Assembly: GCA_964503475.1 (NCBI GenBank)
Contig: CAZCZU010000006.1
Location: 19,378 to 83,377 of the forward strand
Source: CAZCZU01 sp964503475
GTDB taxonomy: Bacteria; Pseudomonadota; Zetaproteobacteria; Mariprofundales; Mariprofundaceae
Reading direction: 5' to 3'
Length of the DNA: 64,000 nt
Position 1 is the first letter of the stretch, and the number at the start of each line of letters is the position of its first letter. The notes below the pieces were generated by a model. That model made no database searches. It was not told the origin of the DNA and saw nothing but the letters and a program-made list of their open reading frames with translations. A program made the position numbers and the translations under genes. Of this stretch, positions 27,977 through 39,785 are shown one piece after another.

Positions 27977-29362
27977 ATGAGAACGGGGTCCATGCGCATC
28001 ACCATCAGCCTGTTTCTGCTGCTCTGCGGGGCGGCTGTGGCCATATCCGCCGGCGCACGTAACGAAGTACGTCTGCTCGATATCCATGGAGCCATCGGCC
28101 CTGCCGTGGCCGATTACGTCGACCGGGGACTAAACGATGCCAGCAAGGCCAACGATGCAGCGGTGATCCTGCGCCTCGACACCCCCGGCGGCCTGGATGC
28201 CTCGATGCGCGACATCATCCGCAACATCCTGGCCTCCGATGTACCGGTGATCGCCTGGGTGGCCCCGAACGGGGCACGCGCCGCCAGCGCCGGCACCTAT
28301 ATTCTTTATGCCTCCCATATCGCCGCCATGAGCCCCGCCTCCAATCTGGGTGCGGCCACGCCGGTGCAGATCGGCGGCATGCCGGAAGCACCGAAGCCGG
28401 GCAACGCCCCGCAAGTGGATAACAAAGCGAAAAAATCGGCGGACGACGGCAACACCATGCATCGCAAGATGACCAACGATGCCGTCGCCTATATCCGGGG
28501 ACTGGCCGACATGCGCGGGCGCAATGCCGACTGGGCCGAGAAAGCGGTGCGCGAAGCGGCCAGTCTCTCGGCCACGGCAGCCGTGAAGCAACATGTCGTC
28601 GACCTGATCGCCGCCGATATCCCCGCCCTGCTCAAGGCGGTGGACGGACGCACGGTGGATACGGCCGCCGGGCCGCGCACGCTGCATACAAAAGATGCAC
28701 AGATCATCCATGCCGAGCCCGACTGGCGCAGCGAACTTCTGGCTGTCATCACCGACCCGAACATCGCCTACCTGTTGATGCTGCTCGGCTTCTACGGCCT
28801 CTTCTTCGAAATGATGAATCCCGGCTTCATCCTGCCGGGGGTGGTGGGCGCCATCTGCCTGCTGCTGGCCATGTTCGCCTTCCAGGTGCTGCCGATCAAT
28901 TACGCCGGCCTGGGGCTGATCCTGCTCGGCATCGCCTTCATGGTGGCCGAGGTGTTCGTGCCCAGCTTCGGTGCGCTCGGCATCGGCGGGCTGACCGCCT
29001 TCGTCATCGGCTCGATCATCCTGCTCGACACCGATGCCCCCGGCTATTCGATCTCGCTCGGCCTCATCGCGGGGCTGGGCCTGGCCAGCGCCCTCTTCTT
29101 CATCACCGTGGCCGGCATGGTGCTCAAGGCACGCCGTAACCCGGTGATCAGCGGGCCTGAGGAGATGATCGGCCTGACCGGGCGGGCGGTGGATGATTTC
29201 AGCGACGGGCATGGCCACGTGCATGTGCATGGCGAGATATGGCAGGCCGTCGCCGCTCAAACCGTCGCAAAAGATATGCCCGTCCGGGTCACGGCCATGC
29301 ACGACCTGACCCTGAGCATCGAACCTGTCAGCCAATCCACTTCAGAGGAGCCACCGTCATGA
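27977..29362 (+). CDS. NfeD family membrane serine protease (long form)
   Basis: A 461-residue NfeD1b-type protein: signal peptide (FLLLCGAAVAISAGA), ClpP-like periplasmic serine protease domain (VILRLDTPGGLDASMRDI, catalytic Ser in ARAASAGTYI, Lys further on), then a multi-helix membrane domain (LLMLLGFYGLFFEMMNPG) and a C-terminal OB-fold. ATG codons at 27977 and 27992 both give a signal peptide. It overlaps the slipin gene by ATGA, and such pairs are known to act together on membrane proteins. Confidence 0.92.
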   Translation: MRTGSMRITISLFLLLCGAAVAISAGARNEVRLLDIHGAIGPAVADYVDRGLNDASKANDAAVILRLDTPGGLDASMRDIIRNILASDVPVIAWVAPNGARAASAGTYILYASHIAAMSPASNLGAATPVQIGGMPEAPKPGNAPQVDNKAKKSADDGNTMHRKMTNDAVAYIRGLADMRGRNADWAEKAVREAASLSATAAVKQHVVDLIAADIPALLKAVDGRTVDTAAGPRTLHTKDAQIIHAEPDWRSELLAVITDPNIAYLLMLLGFYGLFFEMMNPGFILPGVVGAICLLLAMFAFQVLPINYAGLGLILLGIAFMVAEVFVPSFGALGIGGLTAFVIGSIILLDTDAPGYSISLGLIAGLGLASALFFITVAGMVLKARRNPVISGPEEMIGLTGRAVDDFSDGHGHVHVHGEIWQAVAAQTVAKDMPVRVTAMHDLTLSIEPVSQSTSEEPPS

Positions 29363-30117
29363 GCTACTTTTTGCTATTCACCCTCGTCTTCATCGCCATC
29401 ATTATCATCTCCGCCTTCCGGGTGCTGCGCGAATACGAGCGCGGCGTCGTATTCATGCTCGGACGCTTCTGGAAGGTGAAGGGCCCGGGCCTGATCCTGA
29501 TCATCCCGGTGATCCAGCAGATGGTGCGCGTCGACATGCGCACCTTCGTCTTCGACGTGCCGACCCAGGATGTGATCAGCCGCGACAATGTCTCGGTCAA
29601 GGTCAATGCCGTGCTCTACTTCCGGGTCGTCGACTCGCAGAAGGCGATCATCCATGTCGAGAATTTCTTCGATGCCACAAGCCAGCTGGCACAGACGACG
29701 CTGCGCAGCGTACTGGGCCAGCACGAGCTGGACGAGATGCTGGCCGAGCGCGACAAGCTCAATGCCGACATCCAGAAGATTCTCGATGCCCAGACCGATG
29801 CCTGGGGCATCAAGGTGGCCAATGTCGAGATCAAGCATGTCGACCTGGACGAAAGCATGATCCGGGCCATCGCCCGCCAGGCCGAGGCCGAACGCGAACG
29901 GCGCGCCAAGGTGATCCATGCCGAGGGCGAGCAGCAGGCCTCGGCAAGGCTGCTGGAGGCGGCCCAGACCCTGGCTAAACAACCGCAAAGCCTGCAGCTG
30001 CGTTACCTGCAGACCCTGACCGAGATCGCAGCCGAAAAGAACTCGACCATCGTCTTCCCGCTGCCGATGGACATGATCCAGCCGCTGCTCGATCTCGCCT
30101 CACGGGCGAAGCGCTGA
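29359..30117 (+). CDS. Slipin (SPFH/band 7 protein), NfeD partner
   Basis: A stomatin-like membrane scaffold of 252 residues. There is one N-terminal membrane helix (FLLFTLVFIAIIIISAF), then the band 7 domain with REYERGVVFMLGRFW, KGPGLILIIPVIQQM and VPTQDVISRDNVSVKV, then a charged helical tail (ARQAEAERERRAKVI). I place the start at the ATG overlapping the nfeD stop; the frame is open upstream, but that part is inside nfeD. Confidence 0.94.
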   Translation: MSYFLLFTLVFIAIIIISAFRVLREYERGVVFMLGRFWKVKGPGLILIIPVIQQMVRVDMRTFVFDVPTQDVISRDNVSVKVNAVLYFRVVDSQKAIIHVENFFDATSQLAQTTLRSVLGQHELDEMLAERDKLNADIQKILDAQTDAWGIKVANVEIKHVDLDESMIRAIARQAEAERERRAKVIHAEGEQQASARLLEAAQTLAKQPQSLQLRYLQTLTEIAAEKNSTIVFPLPMDMIQPLLDLASRAKR

Positions 30118-30196
30118 TCGCCCTGCCGCGTCGGCAAGCCGCATCAACGGACGTTGCGGTGTCGACTCGCCCCGCCGCGCTGTTACACTCCGGCGG

Positions 30197-30763
30197 ATGA
30201 CCTTTTCGGCCTGCGTGCAGCCAGTCAACCGGCAGCTCCGCCATCTTGCGGCGGCGGCACTGCTGCTGCTGTGCCAGAACGGGCAGGCGGTGGCCGACGA
30301 TATACCGCTGCTGCAGATCGATCACTCAGGCCCCGTCATCTACTGCGATGTCGGCCCGATCGCCGACCGCAAGCAGTTTGTGCGCATCCTCAACGAGGGT
30401 ACGCCGCTGACCATCACCTGGAAACTGACCATCGAGCGGGTACGCAACTACCTGCCCGACGAGGAGATCGGTACGGTCACCCTGATTCGTCAGGCGATCC
30501 CGGACCTGGTGACACGCAGCTGGCAGGTGACCGACAGCAACAGCGATATCAGCCGCAGGGTCGCCAGTGCCGGGGATGCTGCCGACTTCCTGGCCACCAT
30601 CAGCCACTTTCCGGTCATCGACCGCAGTCTATTGAAGGCGGATGAGACCTACGTCATCACCGCCACCGTCCACATCGACGAAGGCATCACCGAAGCATCG
30701 TGGTGGCGTGATCTGATCCGCTTCGGCAAAACCGTCGCCAGCGGGGAACTGCAACTGCCATGA
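30197..30763 (+). CDS. DUF4390 family exported protein
   Basis: A 188-residue protein with a likely signal sequence (RHLAAAALLLLCQNGQAVA) and a beta-rich body. Members of DUF4390 are found just upstream of NtrY-like kinases, and this gene overlaps the kinase start by ATGA, which supports the family call. The role is unknown; it may sense or modify the periplasmic signal read by the kinase. Confidence 0.75.
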   Translation: MTFSACVQPVNRQLRHLAAAALLLLCQNGQAVADDIPLLQIDHSGPVIYCDVGPIADRKQFVRILNEGTPLTITWKLTIERVRNYLPDEEIGTVTLIRQAIPDLVTRSWQVTDSNSDISRRVASAGDAADFLATISHFPVIDRSLLKADETYVITATVHIDEGITEASWWRDLIRFGKTVASGELQLP

Positions 30764-32912
30764 GCCGCACGCTGCGGTGGCTCCCCATCCTGCTCTGCCT
30801 GGCCTTGTGGGGGGTCATCTATCTACTCTGGCCGCAATCGGCCGGCAACGACTCCAACCTGATTGCCTGGGTCAACATCGCCCTGCTCTTCCTGCTGTCA
30901 TTGCTGTTGCTGCGCTACGGCCTGCGCCTGCTAAACGAGAGCGAGGAGCGCCGTCCGGGCTCGCGCCTGCGTGCCAAGCTGGTGATGGCCCTGGTCGGCA
31001 TGTTGCTGATCCCGACGGGCCTTGTGCAGATCACCGCCAACCAGATGGTCGAGCGCGGCATGAACATCTGGTTCGATGTGCGCGTCGATACGCTGCTCGA
31101 TCGGGCCCTGAACCTGGCCCAGGGCTTCTATGCCCGCATCGACCAGGATCTGCAGCAGGGGCTGGCCTCGGCCATGAACGACGACCTGCTGCTCTCCCGC
31201 GTCTCGGTGATGCCGCTCAGCTACACGGCCCTGATCGGGCGCATGAACGAGATTCTCGATCATGAGGGGTGGCAGAGCCTGCAGCTTTACGATGTCAACG
31301 AACGCCTGATCGCCAGCGTGCAGGCGGAGGGGCTGGCCGGGCTTGATTCCGGTTCCCTGAGTGAGCAGGCCCGCATGTCGATGGTGCTCGGGCGCGTCAC
31401 CACCGAACTGATCACCCGCGATGGCGAGGAGCTGGCCGTCGGCTATGCACCGCTGAAGGTGCACCAGAACACCGTCGGCCTGCTCAAGGCCGAGATGCGT
31501 CTGCCGATTGGTATCGTACAGAATGCGCGTGCGGTCGAGACCGACTACCGCACCTACAAGGAGCTGGAGCGGCATCGTCAGTCGATCCGTCAGGCCTTCA
31601 CGCACGTGATGCTGATTGTCACCCTGTTGATCATCCTGACCGCCGGCATTGTCGCCATCGCCTTCGCCCGCCGCCTCACGGCCCCGATCGGCGATCTTGC
31701 CCATGCCCTGCAGCGCGTCACCGAGGGCGATCTCAATGTCTCGATTCCCGCCGCCCCGGACGATGAACTCGGTTCGCTGGTCCACTTCTTCAACCGCATG
31801 ACCCTGCGCCTGAAGCAGAATATGGAGGCACTGGAGAAGGCGCAGGTGGACCTGACCAATGCGCTGGGCAGCAGCCGCCAGCGCCAGTACGTGCTGGAGA
31901 CACTGCTGGCCAACCTGCAGACCGGCGTACTGCTGCTCAATGCCGACGGCAGCATCCGCCTGATCAACGAATCGTTGCGCCAGCTGTTGCACCTCTCCGG
32001 CGACTGGATGGTCGGCCGTAATATCCAGGCCCTGACCGGCGGCCGCCTGCACCAGGTCGGCCACTTCTTCGACGAGCTGCAACACCAGCAGGCCGATCAT
32101 CTGCAGCACGAACTGGAGCTGACCATCGAGCATCGCAAGCTGCAGATCCTGATTCGTGGTGCCCGCCTCAGCGAATCGGGCGAATCCGGCTTCTCCGGCT
32201 ACCTGCTGGTACTCGATGACGTCAGCCAGCTGGCCGAGGCACAACGCCACCGCGCCTGGGCCGAGGTGGCGCAGAGGCTGGCGCACGAGATCAAGAACCC
32301 GCTCACCCCGATCAAGCTGGCCGCCGAACGGCTGCAGCGCCGCTTCCGCAAGCAGGCGGATGACCCGGTCGTATTCGATACCTGCACGCATGCCATCATC
32401 GGCCAGGTGGAACGGCTGCAGCGCCTGATCGCCGACTTCTCCACCCTGGCACGCATGCCCAAGCCGAAGTGCAGCGAAACCCGGGTCGAAATCTTCACGC
32501 ACGAGATCGAGGAGCTCTACAACGCCTACCGCCGCGTCGATGTGCAGAGCCCCGAAGATGCGCTCACCTGCTTCTGCGATGCCGACCAGATCCGCCAGAT
32601 CCTGATCAACCTGATGGACAATGCCCTGGCCGCCACCGAGGCGGAAAACCGGCCGGTACGCCTCTACGTCAGCAATGACGAGAACGAGGTGCAGATTCAT
32701 GTCGAGGATGAGGGTCCAGGTATCCCGAGCGAGATACGGAGCCATATCTTCGATGCCTACTACTCGACCAAGGAGCAGGGCTCGGGCCTCGGCCTCTCGA
32801 TCGCCAAGCGTATCGCCGACGAACATAGCGGCGCGCTGGAGCTGGTATCGGCCGCCAAACCGACGCACTTCTGCTTGCGCCTGCCCAGGCAAAACCCCAA
32901 CATGGAGCGCCC

Positions 32913-32916
<4 letters not shown>
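30760..32916 (+). CDS. NtrY-like sensor histidine kinase
   Basis: A 718-residue membrane kinase. Two N-terminal membrane helices (LPILLCLALWGVIYLLW; LIAWVNIALLFLLSLLLL) are followed by a further membrane segment near residue 85, a periplasmic or extended region, a helix near 285-305 (VMLIVTLLIILTAGIVAIAF), HAMP, a PAS domain (TGVLLLNADGSIRLINESLR), the HisKA box with H509 in AHEIKNPLTPIKLA, and an ATPase domain (NLMDNALAATE, DEGPGIP, GSGLGLSIAKRI). The architecture matches NtrY. It overlaps its response regulator by ATGA. Confidence 0.93.
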
Positions 32917-34294
<1,378 letters not shown>

Positions 34295-34298
<4 letters not shown>

Positions 34299-35671
34299 AC
34301 GTCCTGATCCTCGGTGCCGGCGAAGTCGGCTTCCACATCGCCCAGCGCCTGGCCACCGAGGGCAACGATGTCGCCGTCATCGACAACGATGCCGAACGCC
34401 TGCAGCGCGTCGCCGATACCATGGATGTGCGCACCGTCCTCGGCCACGCCTCGCATCCGCATGTGCTGGCGCAGGCGGGAGCGGAGAATGTCGAGCTGCT
34501 GATCGCCGCCACCATGAGCGACGAGACCAACATGCTCGCCTGCCAGGTGGCGCATACGCTGTTCAAGGTGACCACCAAGATGGCCCGCATCCGCGAGCCG
34601 AGCTATGTGAACCATCCCCAGCTTTTCGGTCGCGACGAGCTGCCGATCGATCTGATCATCTCGCCGGAGCGCGAGGCGGCCCGCTCGATCATCAAGCGTT
34701 TCCAGGTCTCCTCCGCCGTCGATGCGCAGGAGTTCGCCGACGGCAAGGTGCAGCTGCTCGGCATGCGCGTACCGCCCAAGGGAATCCTGGCCGGCATCGC
34801 GCTCAATGAGCTGGGCGAGGTACTGGGCGATCTGCGCGCCTATGTGGTGGCGCACGAGCACAACCACATCTGGAAAGTGCCGGGGCCGGATACGGTATTG
34901 CTGGCCGGTGACAGCGTCTATATCGCCGTACCGGGCGACCAGGTAGATGCCCTGCTGAAGACGATCGGCAGCGAGATCAGCATCGGCCTGCCGCGCCAGC
35001 GCCATGCCATGCTGGTCGGCGGCGGTCATGTCGGCTTCATCGTCGCCCAGGAGCTGGAGCGGCTCGGCGTGTCGCTGAAGGTGATCGAGTTCAATCCCCA
35101 CCGTGCCGCCTGGCTGGCCGAGAACCTGCACAAGAGTGTGGTCATCCAGGGCGATGCCCTGGACCGCGACCTGCTCGAGGAGGAGGGGATCGATGGCATG
35201 GAGGATTTCCTGGCCCTGACCAACGACGATGAGACCAACATCCTGGTCAGCCTGATCGCCAAGAAGTACGAGGTGCCGCACATTGTCACCCTGGTCAACC
35301 GCGGCATGTACACCGAGCTGGTGCGCCAGGTGGGGCTCGATATCACCGTATCGCCGCGCCTGACCACCGCTGCCGCCATCCTGCGCCATGTGCGCAAGGG
35401 CCGGATCATCGGCATGTCCTCGCTGGGGGACGGCACGCTGGAGGTGCTGGAGGCGGAAGCGCTGAAGACCTCGAGCATCCTGCATACGCCGCTGAAGGCA
35501 CTCGAGCTGCCGGCCGGCACCGCCATCGCCGCCATCGTGCGCGACGACAAGGTGATCATCCCGGACGGCAACTCGCGCGTACTTCCCAACGACCACGTCG
35601 TCCTGGTCACCCACAGCAACACACTGCGCGAGGTGGAACGCCTCTTCGAAGTGCGGCTGGAATTCTTCTAA
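34295..35671 (+). CDS. trkA: TrkA, NAD-binding potassium uptake regulator
   Basis: A peripheral cytoplasmic subunit of the Trk K+ system, 458 residues with two repeats, each a Rossmann TrkA-N domain plus a TrkA-C domain. Repeat 1 begins MNVLILGAGEVGFHIAQRL; repeat 2 begins MLVGGGHVGFIVAQEL. Motifs SDETNMLACQVA and NDDETNILVSLIA mark the equivalent positions. It overlaps the response regulator and precedes trkH by 18 bases, so K+ uptake is probably co-transcribed with the two-component system. Confidence 0.95.
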
Positions 35672-35689
35672 CAGGGCCGGCCGGAAACG

Positions 35690-37129
35690 ATGCACTGGAG
35701 GGGAGTATTCTGGACACTGGGTGTGCTTACGGCGCTGTTCGGCGTCGGCATGCTGTTTCCGGCCATCATCTCGCTCTACTACCACACCGGCCATGCCGAC
35801 CATTTCGTGCTGGCGGGATCGCTGGTCTCGCTGCTGGGGCTGACCATGATGCGCAGCATCGGCGGCGCCCCGGAGCAGCTGACCCACAAGGATGGCTTCC
35901 TGATCGTCGCTCTGGCCTGGATTTTCCTTTCCATGCTGGGGGCGGTCCCCTTCTGGACCACCGGCGTCTGCAGCAGTGTCATCGACGGCCTGTTCGAATC
36001 GACCTCGGGGCTGACCACCACCGGAGCAACCATCCTCTCGGGGCTGGATAACCAGCCGCCATCGATCCTTTTCTGGCGCTCGATGCAGGAGTGGCTGGGC
36101 GGCATGGGTATCATCGTCCTGGCCGTGGCCGTGATGCCGCTGCTCGGTGTGGGCGGCATGCAGCTGTTCCGGGCCGAAACGCCGGGACCGGTGAAAGACA
36201 AGCTGACCGCCCGCGTTACCGAAACGGCCAAGGCACTCTGGTACATCTATCTGGGCATGACCATCGTCACCACCTTCGCCCTGTGGCTGGCCGGCATGAC
36301 GCTGTTCGATGCCATCAACCACGCCATGTGCACCATCGCCATCGGCGGCTTCTCCACCCACGATGCCAGCATCGGCTACTACGACTCGCCGCTGATCAAC
36401 ATGGTCATCGTCGTGTTCATGCTGATGGCCGGTGTCAATTTCACCCTCCACTTCGCATCGCTTCGGCGCGGCTTCTCGCCCTTCATCTATTTCCGCGATG
36501 ATGAGTTCCGCACCTACCTGAAGTGGGTCATCACCCTGATTGTGCTGGTCGGCCTGCTGGCGCTCACCTCCGGCAAGGGGAGCTGGGATCAGGTGATCTT
36601 CAATACCGTCTCGATCGCCACCACCACCGGCTTCGCCGTCAGCGACTACGCCCTGTGGCCGCCGGGAACGACGATGCTGCTGCTGATGGCGATGTTCGTC
36701 GGTGCCTGTGCCGGCTCCACCGGCGGCGGCATCAAGGTGGTACGCGTACTGCTGCTCTTCCGCCAGGGCATGCGCGAGCTCTACCGCCTGATTCATCCGC
36801 ACGCGGTGGCCCGCATCAAGCTGGGGCGCCAGAGTGTATCGGAGCCGGTCGTGCAGGCGCTGTGGGGCTTCTTCGTGCTCTACATGGTCAGCTATGCGGT
36901 GATCTGTGTGCTGCTCGCCTTCACCGGCGTCGACCTGGCCACCACCCTGACCGCCACCGCTGCCTGCCTGACCAACACCGGCCCCGGCTTCGGCGATGTC
37001 GGCCCCGCCTCCAACTACGCCACCCTGCCGGATACGGCCAAGGGGGTCTTGATGTTCGGCATGGTGCTCGGGCGTCTGGAGATCTTCACCTTCTTCGTCA
37101 TGCTGATTCCGGAGTTCTGGAAGCGCTAA
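35690..37129 (+). CDS. trkH: TrkH/TrkG potassium transporter membrane subunit
   Basis: A 479-residue integral membrane protein with four pore-loop repeats. The filter-like segments STSGLTTTGATI, CTIAIGGFSTHD, VSIATTTGFAVSDY and CLTNTGPGFGDVGP are all seen, together with the SMQEWLGGMGIIVLAVAVMP and GACAGSTGGGIKVVR signatures. It works with TrkA just upstream. The last gene of the plus-strand run; it converges with rnr. Confidence 0.95.
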   Translation: MHWRGVFWTLGVLTALFGVGMLFPAIISLYYHTGHADHFVLAGSLVSLLGLTMMRSIGGAPEQLTHKDGFLIVALAWIFLSMLGAVPFWTTGVCSSVIDGLFESTSGLTTTGATILSGLDNQPPSILFWRSMQEWLGGMGIIVLAVAVMPLLGVGGMQLFRAETPGPVKDKLTARVTETAKALWYIYLGMTIVTTFALWLAGMTLFDAINHAMCTIAIGGFSTHDASIGYYDSPLINMVIVVFMLMAGVNFTLHFASLRRGFSPFIYFRDDEFRTYLKWVITLIVLVGLLALTSGKGSWDQVIFNTVSIATTTGFAVSDYALWPPGTTMLLLMAMFVGACAGSTGGGIKVVRVLLLFRQGMRELYRLIHPHAVARIKLGRQSVSEPVVQALWGFFVLYMVSYAVICVLLAFTGVDLATTLTATAACLTNTGPGFGDVGPASNYATLPDTAKGVLMFGMVLGRLEIFTFFVMLIPEFWKR

Positions 37130-37247
37130 GCGGAATTGCCCGGGAAGGCATTCCTACCGAGCCCTCTTCTTTATCCACACCCAACGCCCCGACAAGCAAC
37201 TGAGGTATAAACGTGCTGCTAACGGGGGATCAAAATCAGGATACTGA

Positions 37248-39551
37248 TTAGCGCTTGCGCCGGCGCGGCGGTTTGCCGCCCCCCTTTCCGTCACGGGCAT
37301 GCTTACCCCGCCGCGGGCGATCCCCGTCGCGTTTGGGGCGCGAAGTGCGCAGCGGCTTGTGTTCGGCGATCGGGGCCGGATGCTCCACCGTCTCACCGAC
37401 CAGCGTCACATTGATCATGCCGCGCACCGGATCGGTCGACTCGATCGTCACCTCCACCTTGTCGCCCAGGGCGAAGGTGATACCGCCCCGGCGCGACACC
37501 AGGCGGTGGTGCACTTCGTCATGCGAAAAGCTGCCGGAGAGCAGATCAACATTGAGCGAACCCTCGGCCAATGAGGGCTGCAGCTCGAAGAAAATCCTGC
37601 GCTTGGTCAGCCCGGCAATGATGGCCGGCATCGTCTGCCCCACATCCTTCTTATGATAAAGGGCGGCCAGCATCGCCTGCGTATCCCATTCGGCCCGCTG
37701 CTGCTTGCGCTCCTGGGTTGAGGTCTGCTCACCGATGGCGGCAAGCGTATCGGCCGGCTGTACATCGTCCGGATTGGCGCCGTTGACCAATGCCTTCAGT
37801 CGCCGGTGCACGGTCAGATCGGCATAGCGACGGATCGGGCTGGTGAAGTGGCAGTAAGAGCGGTAGGCGAGACCGAAGTGGCCGTCGTTGTTGGTCGTGT
37901 AACGTGCCTGCTGCATCGAACGCAGGATCAGGCGATGCAGCACATGCGCAAAGGGGCGCCCCTCCGACTGCTCCAGTACCCGCTGCACATCCCCCGGCTT
38001 CGGCGCCTGCCCCTCGCGATGGCGGATGGCGATACCGAACGGCTCCAGAAAGGCATTGAGCTTGTCGATCGCGGTGGCCTCCGGTGCCGGATGCACACGG
38101 TAAAGCAATGGCGAACCCTTGCTCTCGAAGTATTCGGCCACGGCCGTATTGGCGGCCAACATCATCTCCTCGATCAGCTTATGAGCCGTGTTGCGGTCAC
38201 GCGACTGCATACCGGAGATGCCATCCTCGTCGAGCATGGCCCGCACCTCGGGCAGGTCGAGATCCAGAGCCCCACGCTGCTCGCGCCCCTGCTCCAGCTT
38301 GGCGAACAGTTGATTGGCATCGTTCAGCATGGCGCGGATGGCGGGCTTCGCCACCGCCTGCTCATCATGATCCTCCAGCCAGGCGGCCACCTGCGTGTAG
38401 GTGAGGCGCGCCTGCGAATGGATCAGCGCCTCATGGATACGGATCGAACGACGGATGCCGGCAGCATCGAAACGCATGCGCACCGCCATCGCCAGGCGCG
38501 GCACATCCGGATTGAGCGAGCAGAGGCCATTGGAGAGCTTCTCCGGCAGCATCGGAATGACGCGATCGGGAAAATAGAAGGAGTTGGAGCGGCTCAGGGC
38601 CTCCTCATCGAGGGCCGAGCCGGGCTTCACGTAGTGCGCCACATCGGCAATGGCCACCCACGCCTCGAAGCCCTCGCCGCGCGACTGCACGCAGATGGCA
38701 TCATCGAAATCGCGCGCATCCTCGCCGTCGATGGTGACGAACGGCAGATGCGTCAGGTCGGTACGCCCCGCCTTGTCGGCATGGGCCACCTGGTCGGGGA
38801 TGACGGCCGTCTCCTTCAGCACCGCATCGGGGAACTCATCCGGCAGCTCCTGCTCGGCAACGATCACCTCGATCAGGTCGGCGGGCTTCAGGGAGTCGCC
38901 GAGTACGCTGACCACACGACCGCGCAGCGGATCGGAATCGCGCTCGATCTCGATGCGTACCCAGTCGCCGTCGTGCGCGCCGTTGGCATCCTTTTTGGCC
39001 ACCAGCACCGCAAACGGGAAACGACGGGAACGGGGTTCGGCCAGGGCGATGCCGCCATCGATGCGCAACTGGGCCGTAATCGTCGTCTGCGCCTGCTTCA
39101 CGACGCGGATCAGTTCGCCCGCCTCGCGGCCACGCCGGCGGATGACCCGCACCTCGACCATATCGCCGTGCATCACCCCGCGCATCTGCTCCGGCGGCAG
39201 GAAGATATCCTCAGCCCTCCCGGGCACGGCCACAAAGCCGAAGCCATCCGGATGGGCCGAGACCGTGCCCTGCCAGCTCGGCCCGTGCCCGCCCCGAAGG
39301 CGCACAGCCCTCAGGCGTTTGCCGTGGCGCTTGATCTCGCCCGCCTCCAGCATGGCATGCAGCTGCTCGTCCAGTTCGCGGTGCGAACGTGCCGTGCGCA
39401 GGTGCAGCATTTTGGCTATTTCGCCGGCACTAACGCCCCCCTGCTGCTCCTGCAGCAGCTGCAAAAGCTCAGCCCGGCCAACGCCGGATGGGCGCCGCTC
39501 GGGTCGTTTGCCGCCGTCGTGTGCGTGCGGTCGTGTTTTCTTTCTTGACAC
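37248..39551 (-). CDS. rnr: Ribonuclease R
   Basis: A 767-residue 3'-5' exoribonuclease. It has an N-terminal winged-helix region (ELLQLLQEQQGGVSAGEIAK), cold-shock domains (VSAHPDGFGFVAVPG), the catalytic RNB domain with TIDGEDARDFDDAICV and RSNSFYFPDRVIPMLPE, an S1 domain, and a Lys/Arg-rich tail (RGKHARDGKGGGKPPRRRKR). The best start is a GTG (MSRKKTRPH). Its start region overlaps the tRNA-Leu promoter on the other strand. Confidence 0.95.
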   Translation of the reverse strand: MSRKKTRPHAHDGGKRPERRPSGVGRAELLQLLQEQQGGVSAGEIAKMLHLRTARSHRELDEQLHAMLEAGEIKRHGKRLRAVRLRGGHGPSWQGTVSAHPDGFGFVAVPGRAEDIFLPPEQMRGVMHGDMVEVRVIRRRGREAGELIRVVKQAQTTITAQLRIDGGIALAEPRSRRFPFAVLVAKKDANGAHDGDWVRIEIERDSDPLRGRVVSVLGDSLKPADLIEVIVAEQELPDEFPDAVLKETAVIPDQVAHADKAGRTDLTHLPFVTIDGEDARDFDDAICVQSRGEGFEAWVAIADVAHYVKPGSALDEEALSRSNSFYFPDRVIPMLPEKLSNGLCSLNPDVPRLAMAVRMRFDAAGIRRSIRIHEALIHSQARLTYTQVAAWLEDHDEQAVAKPAIRAMLNDANQLFAKLEQGREQRGALDLDLPEVRAMLDEDGISGMQSRDRNTAHKLIEEMMLAANTAVAEYFESKGSPLLYRVHPAPEATAIDKLNAFLEPFGIAIRHREGQAPKPGDVQRVLEQSEGRPFAHVLHRLILRSMQQARYTTNNDGHFGLAYRSYCHFTSPIRRYADLTVHRRLKALVNGANPDDVQPADTLAAIGEQTSTQERKQQRAEWDTQAMLAALYHKKDVGQTMPAIIAGLTKRRIFFELQPSLAEGSLNVDLLSGSFSHDEVHHRLVSRRGGITFALGDKVEVTIESTDPVRGMINVTLVGETVEHPAPIAEHKPLRTSRPKRDGDRPRRGKHARDGKGGGKPPRRRKR

Positions 39552-39572
39552 TTAATCACTCCAACTTACTAT
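39545..39572 (+). promoter_or_regulatory. Sigma-70 promoter of tRNA-Leu
   Basis: A perfect -35 box TTGACA (39545-39550) and a -10 box TACTAT (39567-39572) stand 16 bases apart, followed by a GC-rich discriminator (GCGCC) of the stringently controlled kind. The tRNA begins 11 bases after the -10. The -35 overlaps the GTG start codon of rnr on the opposite strand. Confidence 0.75.
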
Positions 39573-39583
39573 TCGCGCCACTT

Positions 39584-39670
<87 letters not shown>

Positions 39671-39679
39671 CATGAATAA

Positions 39680-39710
39680 GGTCCGGCATACTGCCGGGCC
39701 TTTTCTTTTT
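39680..39710 (+). terminator. Intrinsic terminator after tRNA-Leu
   Basis: A 9-bp stem (GGTCCGGCA / TGCCGGGCC, one G-U pair) with a three-base loop is followed by TTTTCTTTTT. It starts nine bases after the tRNA 3' end, so the tRNA is a single-gene transcription unit. Confidence 0.9.
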
Positions 39711-39740
39711 AAGCCACCTGATTCGTCAAACTTCTTTTCT

Positions 39741-39782
39741 CAAGTATATACTTGGCCTTGTGTCCATCTCTTCGAGTATAGT
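39741..39782 (+). promoter_or_regulatory. Palindrome and -10-like box upstream of xerD
   Basis: A perfect 14-bp palindrome CAAGTATATACTTG spans 39741-39754. A second AT-rich hexamer TATAGT lies at 39777-39782, only three bases before the chosen xerD start, so if it is the -10 the message would be leaderless or start downstream. The palindrome could be an operator or simply an overlapping -10 (TATACT). No regulator is assignable. Confidence 0.35.
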
Positions 39783-39785
39783 CGC

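Noticed and set aside
37806..39548. Open frame of 580 codons on the plus strand
   Set aside because: Antisense to rnr with no domain signature.
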